This document shows positions 1-11,485 of a stretch of 64,000 nucleotides of DNA, piece after piece. The notes beneath the pieces were generated by a model. The model had not been told where the DNA came from and did no database searches. It saw nothing but the letters and a program-made list of their open reading frames with translations. Source of the stretch: Acanthochlamys bracteata (taxonomy: Eukaryota > Streptophyta > Magnoliopsida > Pandanales > Velloziaceae); assembly GCA_019914995.1 (NCBI GenBank), contig CM034132.1, positions 8,984,662 through 9,048,661 on the forward strand, given 5' to 3'. The position numbers and the translations under genes were made by a program. Within the stretch, counting starts at the first letter, position 1. Every line of letters starts with the position of its first letter.

Positions 1-430
1 CTTAATGAGTTTATATTTCATCTATGATCTACACCCCTTTTAACCTAATATTTGAAGGTTCATGCAATGCAGTTGGATAAATATGAGATTGTACACCACC
101 AATTTGTATTTCCATCAACTTGACAAACTTACACAGTGTTTATTATTCATCAATGTTGCTGGTATTTATTTGACATTTTGAGCAGGTTCTGGAAAGCATG
201 GTGCATGATTGCTCATTTAAACCTGTTAAACTATTTTCTTATGATTTAGCTACTTCTCTAGCACCCTCCTAAGATGAAGGGCTTTAGAATATTATACCAA
301 TATAAAGTTACTTTTGTTCACTTCTGATTTCTGCAAATGCGTTCGTTAATTGACGTATAGGTTAATGCAGCTGGAGGCTAGGATGCATGTGTAGTTCTCA
401 TTAATAATTTTTATGTCTTTCAAACATCAG
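1..430 (+). other. Intron sequence of the CstF64 gene
   Basis: This stretch precedes the first recognisable coding exon at 431 and ends in a clean acceptor (…caaacatcag). No open frame in it resembles CstF64, so it is read as intron. A small exon that I could not recognise is possible. Confidence 0.6.
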
Positions 431-828
431 GGAAATCTGCACATAGCCTCCGACTATGGAAATCAAGCCAGCGGGTCTATGGTTGGTGACAGGGGCGGTC
501 CTTGGGCGTCTAGCCATATGGATAAACCTACTCCAGGCCTGCAGTTGCCAGGCCCTCCACCTGTTATGCCCGGGCAAATTTCCACAGCACCTGGTGGCCA
601 ACCTCCACGTCCTCCTCCTGTAAGTGTTCTACTGATCTCGATACATAGTTTGTTTAGCATGCATATAATGCCTTACCCCTTTATTTGCGTTCTTCATTTT
701 TGTAGTTGACTCCTGATGTGGAGAAAGCCCTACTGCAGCAAGTCATGAGCCTCACTCCTGAGCAGATAAACCTCTTACCACCTGAGCAACAAAGTCAAGT
801 CCTCAAGTTGCAGGAAATGTTACGGTAG
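431..828 (+). CDS. CSTF64: Cleavage stimulation factor subunit 64 (CstF64), C-terminal exons only
   Basis: CstF64 is the RNA-binding subunit of the nuclear cleavage stimulation factor in pre-mRNA 3'-end processing. Only the C-terminus lies in the window. The exon at 431-619 (63 codons) encodes a Gly/Pro-rich hinge with the runs [10 protein letters not shown] and PPRPPP. The intron at 620-705 has GT/AG ends (donor g|gtaagt-like, acceptor ttttgtag). The last exon at 706-828 encodes [20 protein letters not shown] and continues to a stop after KLQEMLR. This last block is the conserved CSTF C-terminal helical domain that contacts Pcf11 and symplekin-type partners. The RRM and the rest of the hinge lie before base 1. 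The two exons join in frame (phase 0). Identification rests on the near-canonical C-terminal domain. Confidence 0.93.
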
Positions 829-1655
829 TTGAAATGAACATAGAATTGTTGGATCAGGAGCTGTGTTCTGATAGCTGTTGGTAGTCAAGGATAATGAGTC
901 GCAGCAACCTGATTCTTGCGGTGATGAGCTTATACAAACCCAGTATTTCTAGATGTATTTTTAGGTCATGGCAGTGTTGCTTGTAAAGCTTATTGGTTTT
1001 ATGTTAAGTTGTTACCTGCTCTAACTATGCCTATAGGTGATTATGTAAAGTTCAAACCAATTAAGTCACTCCCTCTAGTTCCTTGTCGTATTTGACTAGA
1101 TCGTTTCAATGACGCCAAAATTAATCTGATGATTGTACAATCTGCCAGTTGTTGTATTTGATCCTATATTTTCTATCAGAGTGGACCTTGTTGCTCAGTA
1201 CTTCATATACTTATATGTTTTTTGCTTCTGAATGTGTTCCAGTACTGGCTATGGACAATGCCAAAATTCCCTCCACTTTCTTTTTTAATATTTCACGGTA
1301 TTCGGTATCATTCAGCTGAGTCAATTTAATCCGTTTTACCAGGTTAGAAAGAATTTTACGAGACATCATACTGGAATTCTAGTTATGCCCAGGATCACTA
1401 TATTCTAGTTACTTGGATAATGAAGAAGTTCTGCAGCTCATCTCCTACTTCATCAAAGCATTAAGGCCTGGAAAGGGCAGAAAAATGTGGGGCGACCCTT
1501 TCCCTGACCAAGAAATTCAGTAAAGTTTTAGTACATTTGGAAAGTGTTGGTTGGACAAATTTGTCTCTGCCTAGGTAACAAATTTTCCCACTAATCACTG
1601 TTTAGAACTAGATGCTCATGTTCATGTTGACCAAGCACATTATTAAAACTATCCA
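829..1655 (+). other. CstF64 3' UTR and downstream intergenic DNA
   Basis: The sequence just after the stop is the likely 3' UTR. Possible polyadenylation lies in the TTATGTAAAG-rich stretch near 1000-1050, but this is not certain. Nothing else recognisable is seen up to the CACAA repeat. Confidence 0.4.
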
Positions 1656-1685
1656 CACAACACAACACAACACAACACAACACAA
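1656..1685. repeat. (CACAA)6 microsatellite
   Basis: Six uninterrupted copies of the pentanucleotide CACAA. Confidence 0.95.
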
Positions 1686-1825
1686 CAGTTCCAAGCAGCA
1701 ACTTTCAATACAATAGGTTTGAAAGTGTCCTACATAAAAAAAGGTCACAAGGGTTTGAAACAAAGAGAGCTAGTTGCCACTTGACAGCAACACTCCATAA
1801 AGAACCAAAGGAAGCAGTGCGCACT

Positions 1826-1923
1826 TTACCTGATGGCCCTGATCATGTAGGGTCTCTTTTGAATTGTAGACATATTACCTGATGGCCCTGATCATGTAGG
1901 GTCTCTTTTGAATTGTAGACATA
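1826..1923. repeat. Tandem duplication of a 49-bp unit
   Basis: Two adjacent, essentially identical 49-bp copies (1826-1874 and 1875-1923). Read on the minus strand, each copy holds a block ending in ATCAG|GTAA that looks like a tiny exon with a 5' splice site. The identity of the copies points to a recent event. Confidence 0.95.
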
Positions 1924-1993
1924 TATAGGGTCCAGTCCTAGACTAATGGTGTCCTACGAAGCTAGCAAAAGAGCTAATTAGCAAGTAGCATAC

Positions 1994-2160
1994 CTTTTCT
2001 CAACTAAATACCCAAGCAGCACTTTGTAAGAGGTGCCCTTGTCTTTATTACCCCTTAAAGGGATGAGATCAACCCCATATAGTGAGGCTATCTTATGGAT
2101 CTCAATGTCAGAGGAGAGGGTCCCGTATGATCCATCCTCATCGCAACCTATCCCATATTT
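1994..2160 (-). pseudogene. Unrecognised coding-like exon remnant
   Basis: On the minus strand a frame without an ATG stays open for 60 codons. It has strikingly protein-like composition, including GCDEDGSYGTLSSDIEIHKI and, further on, YKVLLGYLVEK. After the codon for that last K comes AG|GTATGC, a plausible splice donor at 1994/1993. Beyond it lies the 49-bp repeat, whose block reads in phase as PYMIRAI. Upstream on the minus strand the frame runs straight into a dispersed repeat at about 2160. I do not recognise the family. It could be an exon of a broken or captured gene, or part of a neighbouring minus-strand gene disrupted by the repeats. Confidence 0.4.
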
Positions 2161-2450
2161 TGTTATATGACAAATTTAGACATTTTTTCAAAACTAATTA
2201 GCAATATAAAAGAAGGAGCGAGTCAAATTTATATAAATATTATTTTAGTACTATTGATAAAATATGAAGTTAAATCTCTCTTAAACCTGCTCTCCAGTGT
2301 AAGGATATTTTTGAAGATGAAATAGATTACTTATTCTGAACTAAAATGAATTATTTATTCTAAAATAAAACAGACAACTGTTCTTAAATGAATCGGATTA
2401 TTTATTGTAAAATGAAGCGAAACCATAAAAGTCCTGAAATAAAGCGGACC
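2160..2450. repeat. Composite dispersed repeat, copy 1
   Basis: A segment with TTTCAAAACTAATTAG and ATAAATATTATTTTA is followed by degenerate tandem units of the type TTATTCTAAAATAAAA. The same succession is seen at 32915-33230, and its first half recurs at about 3585-3735, 9232-9420 and 33265-33400. No terminal repeats or coding potential are seen. Confidence 0.5.
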
Positions 2451-2457
2451 ATACAAG

Positions 2458-3544
2458 TATAAGTGAAAATATGTTTGGCCGACTCATGCTCGAGGCGAGG
2501 CTTAGCCCGTTCAATCGGTGAATGCGAATGTCGGCCCGACCGTCCTCTACAGCGATGACGGGTCGGTACATTGTCGGCCCGCACGATTAATGTTAATGTT
2601 GATTGATCAATAATAACTTTAACCTAGTCAATATTGATAGTTGATTAGGTTAACAAATTTATAAAAAAGAGGACAATGGTCATGCTGATGTCTGTCCTAC
2701 TTGCCAGCCAACCATTTACTGCCTTAGCCAGCTAACCTGTTTTTTAAATTTTTTATTTTAGATTTGTTTACCATTTTATCTATAAATATATCATATTTTC
2801 ATTCAAATTTTACACGACAAATTTTTATCTCAAGTTTAAAATTCTTCTTTCTTGCAAAAATACAAAGTTGCAAGTTGTAACTTCAGTAACTATATCATAA
2901 GAAACTTTCACCTTTTGCTTTAATTATCTATATTTGTATTTTTTATAATTGTCTGTGAGTTCAGCAATTGCTTCAAAAATTTATCCAGTATGGATCTGAC
3001 TCAATATTTGTAAATAATTTAGGTCAGACTTTACATAATTTTTTTTGGAACCTCACGCAATCTTATAATTTGAGGATGAACATCCCTTTGTGGTGCAAGA
3101 TGCATATTCGAATTGATATTCATCCTCAAATTATAAGGTTGTGTGTGGTTTTATAAAACTTTATGTAAAGACCAATTCAAGTTACTTACAGACATTAAGA
3201 CAGATCCATATTAGATAAAACTTTAGAACAATTGTTGAATTCATAGACAATTCAACAAATACGGATAGGTAAAATAAAAAGTGAAAGCTTATTATGACAT
3301 AGTTATTGAAGTTATAAAATTTTAACTTATTATTATATAATTAAATATATAATTATATTCATATGTATTATTTCTATTTTACTTTCATATAAATAATAGT
3401 TTTTTGAAGTTATTTTTTATATTTTATATTTTTATTCTTTATTTATAAAAAAAATAAAAAAAAAAACAAATGAGCCAGACTGGATAAAAAATTTGCACTC
3501 GGGTCGGATTTGGCCGGGACGGGCCGAGTGTTTTTGCACGTATA
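2458..3544. mobile_element. Non-autonomous hAT-like element, 1.09 kb
   Basis: The 8-bp direct repeat CATACAAG flanks the element (2450-2457 and 3545-3552). The ends are imperfect terminal inverted repeats: TATAAGTGAAAATATG on the left, against TATACGTGCAAAAACA read inward from the right. Both ends continue into GGCC-rich subterminal DNA that contrasts with the AT-rich surroundings. An 8-bp target duplication is typical of the hAT superfamily. No transposase frame is present, so the copy is non-autonomous. It contains a long internal hairpin at 3062-3137. Confidence 0.7.
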
Positions 3545-3735
3545 CATACAAGTCATGAATGAAGTGAATAATAAAAATTTAGCTCACATTCTAGACCGAT
3601 TCGACTTATAATGCTCTGATTTCATGTGATGAACTTAACATTCTTTTCAAAACCAATTGAAAGGAAAGTGTGAACTCAAATTTATATTAATATCATCTCA
3701 AAACTGTTAATAAATAATATTGAACTAAACCTTTG

Positions 3736-5170
3736 TTAACATGCTAAAAAATTATTGTGACATATGTATACATAATATGTACCATATGAACCACTGCACT
3801 CTTCTAATCAAATGGCTTAGTACACATGTAAATCTACTAGCAAAGAAGAAGTAACAGCACACTTGGTGTGTAATCTTACATGTTGAGTTGTTGTTTTCTT
3901 GTAAGTATATATGCATCTTCATGAATTGCCTGTTTGTAACCACTGGCTATACACCAAGGCCTATTTGTTTGTAAATTATTTATAAACAAGACAGGCAAAA
4001 TCTTAGTAGTTGCATTAGCTTGGTTGGTATTATATGAACATAACCTTCAAACATACATAGCAAACTTCAATATAAGCTGAAAATGTGTTCATATAAGCCA
4101 TCCAAACGTGGTCTTAATCATAGAAAGATCAACCTTGATACGTTTGTTGGTTGTTTGGTGCTTTCTGCCAATTCTTTTCATTTCGCAAAAGTTTTTATAT
4201 TTTTTAATAAATTTTTATAGTATTTGAAAAAGTTTTTCTAAAAATTTGGAAAGTATATGTAAATTATATATCGTAAAATTTTTATATATATAATTTTATT
4301 ATATAAAATAAAAAATTAAGTTGATTTTTCAAAAAACTCCAAAATAAATTTTTTTTTATAAAAAACTCTATTTTAAAAGCTCCAAACGTATCTTTTACCA
4401 TTTCATTACTTATACAACTACAACCATAAGAATCATAAGAAACCTTTACAAGTATTCATGTATAATAACCATATAAAGTTGTTCTTTTTCTTGAATATTG
4501 TTCGTGCATGCTCAGCCTGCTAGCAGTTAATTTGTTTATCACTGAGTACAAGAGATTGAAACAGAATCAGAGAAGCAGAGGAGTAGTGTCTGTAGTATAT
4601 AGAGTAGAGACCACAATTAATCTAGCTATACTAGTTATATATAGAGAAAGAGAGATAAGTGAGTGGGCGTTTGAAGGTAGCAGTAGAGCTAAGAACAGAA
4701 GCAGAAGCAGCTGCTGCAGAAAAACAAAGAGCAAGCAAAACAATGCCACGTCCTGTCATTATCCAAAGGCAAAGGAGAAAAAATCTCATTAAAAATGTTC
4801 TTGTTTTATCTAACAAACATTCATTCATTCATTCATTCGTTGATATACAATACTCCAGAAGAGTAGTGTTAGATAGATAGATAAAATGGTTTTTGTTAAA
4901 AAACTGATCAGAGAGAGAGAAGGAGAGATAGAGAATAAGGCATTAAACAAACACACAGATAATGCTGAAAGAGATTGCTCCCCACATAGCTCTCGGTCTC
5001 CAACTGCAGTAGTCTTCTTGTGTCGTTCTAAATCTCTCCCAGTTAACACTTCCCGTTTTGTTGTACCATGTATAAACCTTGCTATAAATTTCGATTCATT
5101 AATTATCTTGTTCTTCATCATGTATTGATGATCATGGTTTGAATTAATTGTGTTTTTTTGTGTATGGCAG
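3736..5170 (+). other. Upstream region and first intron of the JAGGED-type gene
   Basis: No reliable coding exon is seen here. From 4860 to 4940 the sequence is rich in GATA and GAGA runs, which often occur in 5' UTRs. The stretch before 5171 is a T-rich acceptor (tttttttgtgtatggcag). The true transcription start and the first coding exon of the downstream gene should lie in or upstream of this region. Confidence 0.4.
4818..4837. repeat. (CATT)5 microsatellite
   Basis: Five perfect copies of CATT lie upstream of the JAGGED-type gene, probably in its 5' leader or first intron. Confidence 0.9.
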
Positions 5171-6353
5171 GAGACCAGAAGGGAATAACCCATTAGACCT
5201 CAATAACTTTCCTGCTGATAATAATGATCATGGCAAGCAAGCAATGGAAAAAAGTTCCACTACTACTGCTGCTTCTACTGGTACAACTAGTAAGTAAAGA
5301 AATTAAGCAGTTCTAAAAAATCATGGTTTTGGAGATGAATTGCTGAAGTTTCAAGTTGTGGGAAATTTTGTTTTTGTTATAGGAACAAAGAAGAAGAAGG
5401 GAGGAGGGAAAGAAGACAGTAGCAAGGTTTATGAGTGCAGGTTCTGCTCACTGAAGTTCTGTAAATCACAAGCTTTGGGAGGCCATATGAACAGGCACCG
5501 TCAAGGCAAGGAAACAACTAGCTATAACAACAATTTAACACGATCAACTTCGATTATTGAGTCCTTTTTCCAAATTTTGTATACTCAACATTTCTTTTTT
5601 CTGTTCATGATCATTTTAACTGTAATAGTTTGTACTGTTTTAATTCTTTCTTTTCTGTTGTTTCATGATCAGAGAGGGAGACAGAAACACTTAACAGAGC
5701 TCGCCAACTTGTTTATAGCAATGAAGGTTTCCTTGTACCTGGAATTCATTCGGGGTAACTTATGATAAACTTAGCTTAAAAAATTTTTCATTAGGTTTTC
5801 TTTTCCCCAACATAGTTCTGCTGCTTTCTAGCTTCTTGATGATTTCTTGATTAATCAAGCTAGGGTTTCATCAATGAATTTGAGTAGTTCTTTAAATTTT
5901 TTTTGGTTTCTTTCATTGAATAGTTTCAGAGATATAGGGATGGGCGGTGTCGGTATAGCAGCTTCTGCCGCACCGTTGATTTCTCCGGCAGGGGGCTTTC
6001 AGCGACGGTCTACGGTCTGTAATAATATTGCCGACACATATATGGATCAGTACAGACGATTATATCCAAGACTACAAACACAACCTGCAGGAAACCTTCC
6101 TTACGAGTACCCTGCATTCCCTCCGCCTCCAGAACCAACTCGTCCTCCCCTGAACGGAGATTATTACATTGGTCACGTCCTCAACGGTAGTTCTTCGCAA
6201 CGGCAATCGGCGCACAGCACGAGTTACGATCCAAATTACGCGTGTTTTGAAACTCCTTTGGCGTTTACAACAGGTTCTGTTTGCCCTCCGCCGCCTACCG
6301 CAGCCGGAAGAAATGGACCACGTGGAGACAATGTTGTCAACTGGAGTTGCTAG
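5171..6353 (+). CDS. JAG: JAGGED-type single C2H2 zinc-finger transcription factor (start exon not resolved)
   Basis: JAGGED is a nuclear regulator of lateral-organ growth. Exons read here: 5171-5289, 5383-5505, 5673-5754 and 5924-6353. Together they give about 250 residues, near the family's usual length. The N-terminal part has NPLDLNNFP, an EAR-like repression motif. The single finger in the second exon is CRFCSLKFCKSQALGGHMNR with the plant QALGGH signature, followed by RHRQERETETLNRARQLV across a splice. A Pro-rich tail follows. Intron 5506-5672 has a GC donor (CAAG|GCAAG) with a normal AG acceptor, the only way to keep the conserved frame. Exon 5 could start at 5924 or, also in frame, at 5930. 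The acceptor at 5171 needs two bases from an upstream exon; family members begin M-R-P-E with a tiny first exon, and no ATGAG|GT was found. The C-terminus may be frame-altered (see findings). Confidence 0.88.
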
Positions 6354-7319
6354 AGGCATTTATCAGCAGAGGGATTCAACGGCGAATGCAGACCGATTCC
6401 GTCATGATCAGTGGATGATTTTGAGTTCTGAACTGAAACTCTCTCAAGAAAATCGAAGAATTTGATATCATCATCATATGTAGATTAAGAAAACCCTAAT
6501 GTTTCTTAGAAATTTCTTTCTTATGAGTGAATAACTCAATCTTATATATGTTTGTAACTCTTGTAAAGAAATGAATGAGTGAATATGAGTATTTGGCTAA
6601 ATTGGGACTTGTTAGAGAGAAGAGAATGCAAAAAGGGTCTAGCGAATGAATGAGGCAGGACAAATGTTTCATTCAATCTTTTAAATCCTATCTATGTTTT
6701 TTTGGTCTTTCTTAATTTTAACTCATTCATTGAGCTTCCCAAGAACATGGTATCTCATCTGACAAGCAATTCTAGAGTTCTGGGTGCTATCTTTCAATAC
6801 ATTATATTTTGGTCTTTAATTTGTTGAGTTAAAAAACGCTTAGCTTTCCTGTTTGTGTGATATATGCAAAAACACTCTCTTTGAAGAAACTGAAATTAAA
6901 GATAAGAAAGCTTGATCTATTGTTAGATCATCTTTTGCAATTCGTCCACTTTGTGTTTTGGTTCTTTTTCTGAATGTGTACGTTTCAATAATCTCTTCAT
7001 GAATCCAATTTCACACTGCCGTTTCTTTAATTTCTTATACAATCAACCAATCAGCCAAATACCATGTTGTGAAATCTATAGCTATTAAGAAATCGTTTAG
7101 GATTGTTAAAATGTAGAGATTTCGAAAATAAGAAGCTTTTTGTAAGTTTTTTTTAACGAACGAACTTTATAGAAAATAAATATCTGAATATAATATTAGA
7201 AACTTTATTTTCTTCAACACAAAAAAAAAAGAATTGTAGTCATTGCATAGAGTTGGAATATTATTATATGAGAAATTATTAGGTATCCAAAGTTGTATGT
7301 TTGTGCTCAGCCGTTGGTG

Positions 7320-7574
7320 CATTTGGGATTGCTTATGAAATAGAGTTTTTTGAAATGAAAGATATTTTTGTTTTTTTTGAAAAACGAGCTTTATTTTTTC
7401 TATTTCTAAAAAAATAATAACAATATATAATAAAAAGATCTTGTTACGTAAAATTTTTTTACACTATCTAAATTTTTAAATAAATTTTTAAATACCTATA
7501 AAATATGTATTGAAAAACGTAAAATGGAAAAAAAAGTTGAAAAGCAGTTTTTCAAATGGTATGCCAAACGCACC
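7320..7574. repeat. AT-rich MITE-like repeat (family A)
   Basis: The ends are complementary: GCATTTGGGATTGC on the left, against GGGTGCGTTTGGCATACC read inward from the right. The core (about 7438-7525) has GTTACGTAAAATTTTTTTAC followed by AAATTTTTAAATAAATTTTT. Closely similar cores occur at many places in the window in both orientations. No flanking duplication is certain. Confidence 0.55.
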
Positions 7575-8155
7575 CTAAATAACACCCTAATAATTAAATT
7601 TCTAAAAGAGGTGTTTGATCAATGGTTATCAGAAATTATAGAGCGTGTTTCTTTTTAAAAAATTAAGTTATCAAAAGTGAGTTTCGAACATAAGTTACTT
7701 AGAAAGTTAAGATCGAAATTAAGTTTAGTTTTTTTGTTTAATTTGTTTTTGGAAATAGTATGCAAGTGAAATTTTTTAGTTATAAAATTTAACTTTGGAA
7801 GTGATGGTTTTTTGGGAAAAAATTGAGTTAAAATTTTATGTTTAGTTTGTTTTGAAATTGAAAGTGGAGTTCTTGGCGAAAAAACTTGACTTCAAAATAT
7901 TGGTAAACATGTCGATAGTACCAGTAACTTCACTTATTAACTAATATATAGGTTGTGGAATTTAAGAGTGATTGATTTTCTCCCATCCTTCTTAGCTTTC
8001 TAGAGAAATTTTATTAACAAATTTTTGAATCCTCTATTTTCTTCATAAAACTGATTCGTATTAATTAAATTGTGTCCCATTTATCTATCTCATCATTTCC
8101 GATTTTATGAACAGCTATGACGGATGATGCAAGAATGATTACATACACTCACTAA

Positions 8156-8436
8156 AGGCGTGCTTACTTAAACTCTGAACTGAGTTTCTAAAAGTGAATA
8201 TTTGAAAGCGAGTTTTTTTCTTAAAGTATAGTTTGAAAATTAGTTTAGCTTTTGTATTTGCTTATTATTAAAATAAGTTTGAAAGTGAAATTTTTAATTA
8301 TAAAATTTGAATTTCGAAAGTAGAATTTATGGCAAACAAAATTGAGTTTAGGCATTGTGTTTATTTTGTTTCGAAAGTGAAATAAAAGTGAAATTTTGAC
8401 CCAAAAAATAAGTTCAAATTATAGGTAAACACTCCC
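8156..8436. mobile_element. Tourist-like MITE (TAA target duplication)
   Basis: The 281-bp element is flanked by TAA on both sides (8153-8155 and 8437-8439). Terminal inverted repeats: AGGCGTGCTTACTTAA on the left, against GGGAGTGTTTACCTAT read inward from the right. A 3-bp TAA/TTA duplication and a GGGNGTGTTT-type end fit the PIF/Harbinger (Tourist) group. Confidence 0.65.
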
Positions 8437-11400
8437 TAACTGATCCGACTAGTGATTGTCACAATAAAAGAGATTGATCCTATAGATGTAATATATATTT
8501 TAGAAATAATATTCATGTATGAAATAATCTCATTGGTGGTGGTAGTTATACTTTTGTACTTGGCCTTCGTAGTAGATATACAGGAAATATGTATTTCTTA
8601 TATCAACGTAGGTCTTGGATCATCTATATATCTGTATTATAAAAAGCTCGAAGCTCTATGTTAGATGTCAAATATATAAAAAATGAGCAAGTACTAGTCT
8701 TATCTCAGTAACAATTTGAGAATTTTGCTATGCTGATCAAGTTAAGAAACAAACTGACTAAGAATATTAACTGTGTGAGAAACATACATCGAAGATTGGA
8801 CAAATATAAATACACAAGCGGACTCATTAGTGGTCTGTAAATATCAAATAGAATTTGCGAGAGTCTCATCATTTATAAGACAAAACTTCACATGAAGCAC
8901 TAGACTATCAACAGTGTCTAGCTATTTGATGATTATAAGTTAATAGTACTTGACATATATTCCTTCTGAGAAATAAAACTTTCTCTTTCATCTTGTGAAT
9001 TTTCAGTTCGAAAAAATAGCATAGATAGTTAAGCGTTTTTTATTTGAAACTACCGATAAAGATGCCTTTGAGTCACTACAATCTTTACTAAATCATTTTC
9101 TTTCAAAATCATATTATATATAATAATAATAATAAATTGAGAATCATTAATCAGTTGTTTATCAATGCAAATCGTAATAATTATGATTCGTATGGTTGTG
9201 CAACAGAAGCTTGACTATCAAGATTAGTCTGACTCTGATACCCTATGACAAATGTCGAATTATTCTCAAAATCAATTAATCCTTTCACAAGAATTTCAAA
9301 AAAGAGGATGAAATCTATACAATTCTCTATAATTGGATTGATTTAGGTGATCAGCGAAATGTTTGATATCAAAAAGTCATCTCCAATTATCATATTTAAC
9401 TTTCATTTTCAAATAAGTAATTATTTTTTCTATCACTAGTGCGCTCTCAAATAAATCATTAGTTTTTTTTTTGTTTCTACGTTTGACATCTAAAATATAG
9501 CATACTTTCAGCAGCTTCTATACTTGAAAATAAAATATTGATTATGATTGATATATATGTACGGTCATACTTTAGCATCCATCTTAAGACCCCTTTCATT
9601 ATGTCATCTATAAAAACTCTGAAGAGCTCAGAAATTCTTATAAGCTTATCCCCCATCCTCGAAGAGAAATATGTCCGAAAAAATTAGAAAATGTATTATT
9701 ATATTCGCATGGTATGTATATCGAATATTATTGGTTTCATTAATACGACTTTCTAAAATTTGTACAACAACGAACCACTCGTAACTGAATTTTTACTTGG
9801 CAACTTAATCCCTACTGAGTATTTATTCGAAACTTTCAGACAGGCCCAGTTGTAAAGCCACGGTTGATCGCATAATATAACAAGCACATAACGGGGCAAA
9901 TAGTTGTCACTCAATAATTAGACAAGCAATCAAAGTCTGTTCGAAATTTCGATTGATATGTAAATAAAATTTAAACTAGCAATCAAAATAAGTAAAATGA
10001 TCCGACCGTAGTATTTAAAAAAAGAAAATGAAATTCAGAGGTATTACAAAATGCTCTTCGTAAAAGCAAGAGGCAGAAGGTATTATTTTCTATTTTTCTT
10101 TTTCCTTAATGCGTTCATGGACTGGTGACAGGATGCATGCTTTGCTGGTATGTTAAAAGACAAAACAATTGTTGTTTGGTGATCGACGAGGTTTCGGTCA
10201 GTAGTGCGACAGAGGGCAACTTCCAGAAGCCATCACTTTCATGCCTATTACATTATCGACTGAATGCCAAGTGTGTGAAAGTTAGGAATGAATTTATCAA
10301 CACTCTCGACCGAGTCCAATGAATACTGACCTACACTTTATGGAAAAACATATAGAATGGCATATATACTTTTTTCAAACCCATGGATGGAAAGAGGATT
10401 CATGAATGAATAAGCAAGAGAATGGTAAATAATGGGTTCTCATGTTGTTGGCCTTCATTAACAGCATGTTGTAACTCTCCCAACTCTTTTGAAACTTAGG
10501 ATTTATTTATTTACATTCTAAATACATATTTTAAACTCATTTTTCAGTTTAACTTATTTTTAAATTAAAATAAATAAAACTTAACTTATTTTTTTCAAAA
10601 TATTTACCTTGAAATTTTAATTTAAAAATTAACTTTTATCATTTTAATAAAAAAGTACAAAAAATTTATTTTTTATTAAATTTACTTTTAATATCAAATT
10701 TATTTTTTACAAACTTATTTTATAAAAATAAGTTTAACATTAAAATAAGCACGTTCTAAATTGTCATACCATCAACAAGGGCACGAAAGTGAAATTTTGG
10801 TTTTATCGACTATTTTTTTATCGCAATTCACATCTAACAGAATGTAATCTTTTCATTTATAACCAACGTATTATTAGTTGGTTTTAGAAACGCTTTGTCT
10901 TAGCTTTTACATGTACGGCTATAATACTAATGTAACAAAACAAAAGAATGAATATTTTTTCTCTATAACAAATAAACAAAAAGACAAAGGCGATAAAACT
11001 AGCACGTGTCTTTCAAAGGTTGCACTATACTTTGTTCGTATCTAGAGGGTAGTTGAAGACGGTTGAAGTTGGTTGGAAGTAATCCCAACTAGTGTAACGC
11101 ATACTCATTTCACAAAAACTACCCTTAGAAGACACCTTTACTACCAAAAAACCACAACACAAAAAACAGTTCACGAACTCCTCAGTGGTAATTATGTAAA
11201 TTTCACATATCCAAAGGAGTAAAATAAAGACCTCATTGTCGTCTCCATTATATTGCACTAGCCTTTTCTTTTTCAAGTGTTAGATAAGATTTCAAGGTTT
11301 TCTTGATTCTAGAAGATTTTCAGTTCACTGTAGTAAAACTAGTAGGCTATATCTACTCAATGCCCATCTTCCTCCACGGATACTGTTACTGAAATAACAT

Positions 11401-11485
11401 CAACGATAACGAAAGACATCGACGTTAGCTAGTTTCAGTGACTGATTGATACTAGCTAGAAAACTAACTACCTAGTTCATCATCA

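Larger units (their letters stand above)
6354..11485. other. Intergenic DNA with small transposons
   Basis: No gene is recognised in these 5.1 kb. They contain an AT-rich TIR repeat (7320-7574), a Tourist-like MITE (8156-8436), a related sequence at about 7643-7913, and a copy of the dispersed repeat near 9232-9420. Short open frames here, such as 10125-10322 (+) and 11025-11276 (-), show no recognisable protein features. The last few hundred bases should hold the NAC promoter. Confidence 0.5.

Noticed and set aside
4508..5193. Several overlapping open frames on both strands upstream of the JAGGED-type gene
   Set aside because: They are low-complexity GA/CT and GATA-rich frames without family features and are better explained as 5' UTR or intron.
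10125..10322. 65-codon plus-strand frame in the 6.4-11.5 kb gap
   Set aside because: No recognisable motif, no splice partners and no codon pattern distinct from its surroundings.
11025..11276. 83-codon minus-strand frame upstream of the NAC gene
   Set aside because: Composition looks random and it lies where the NAC promoter should be.
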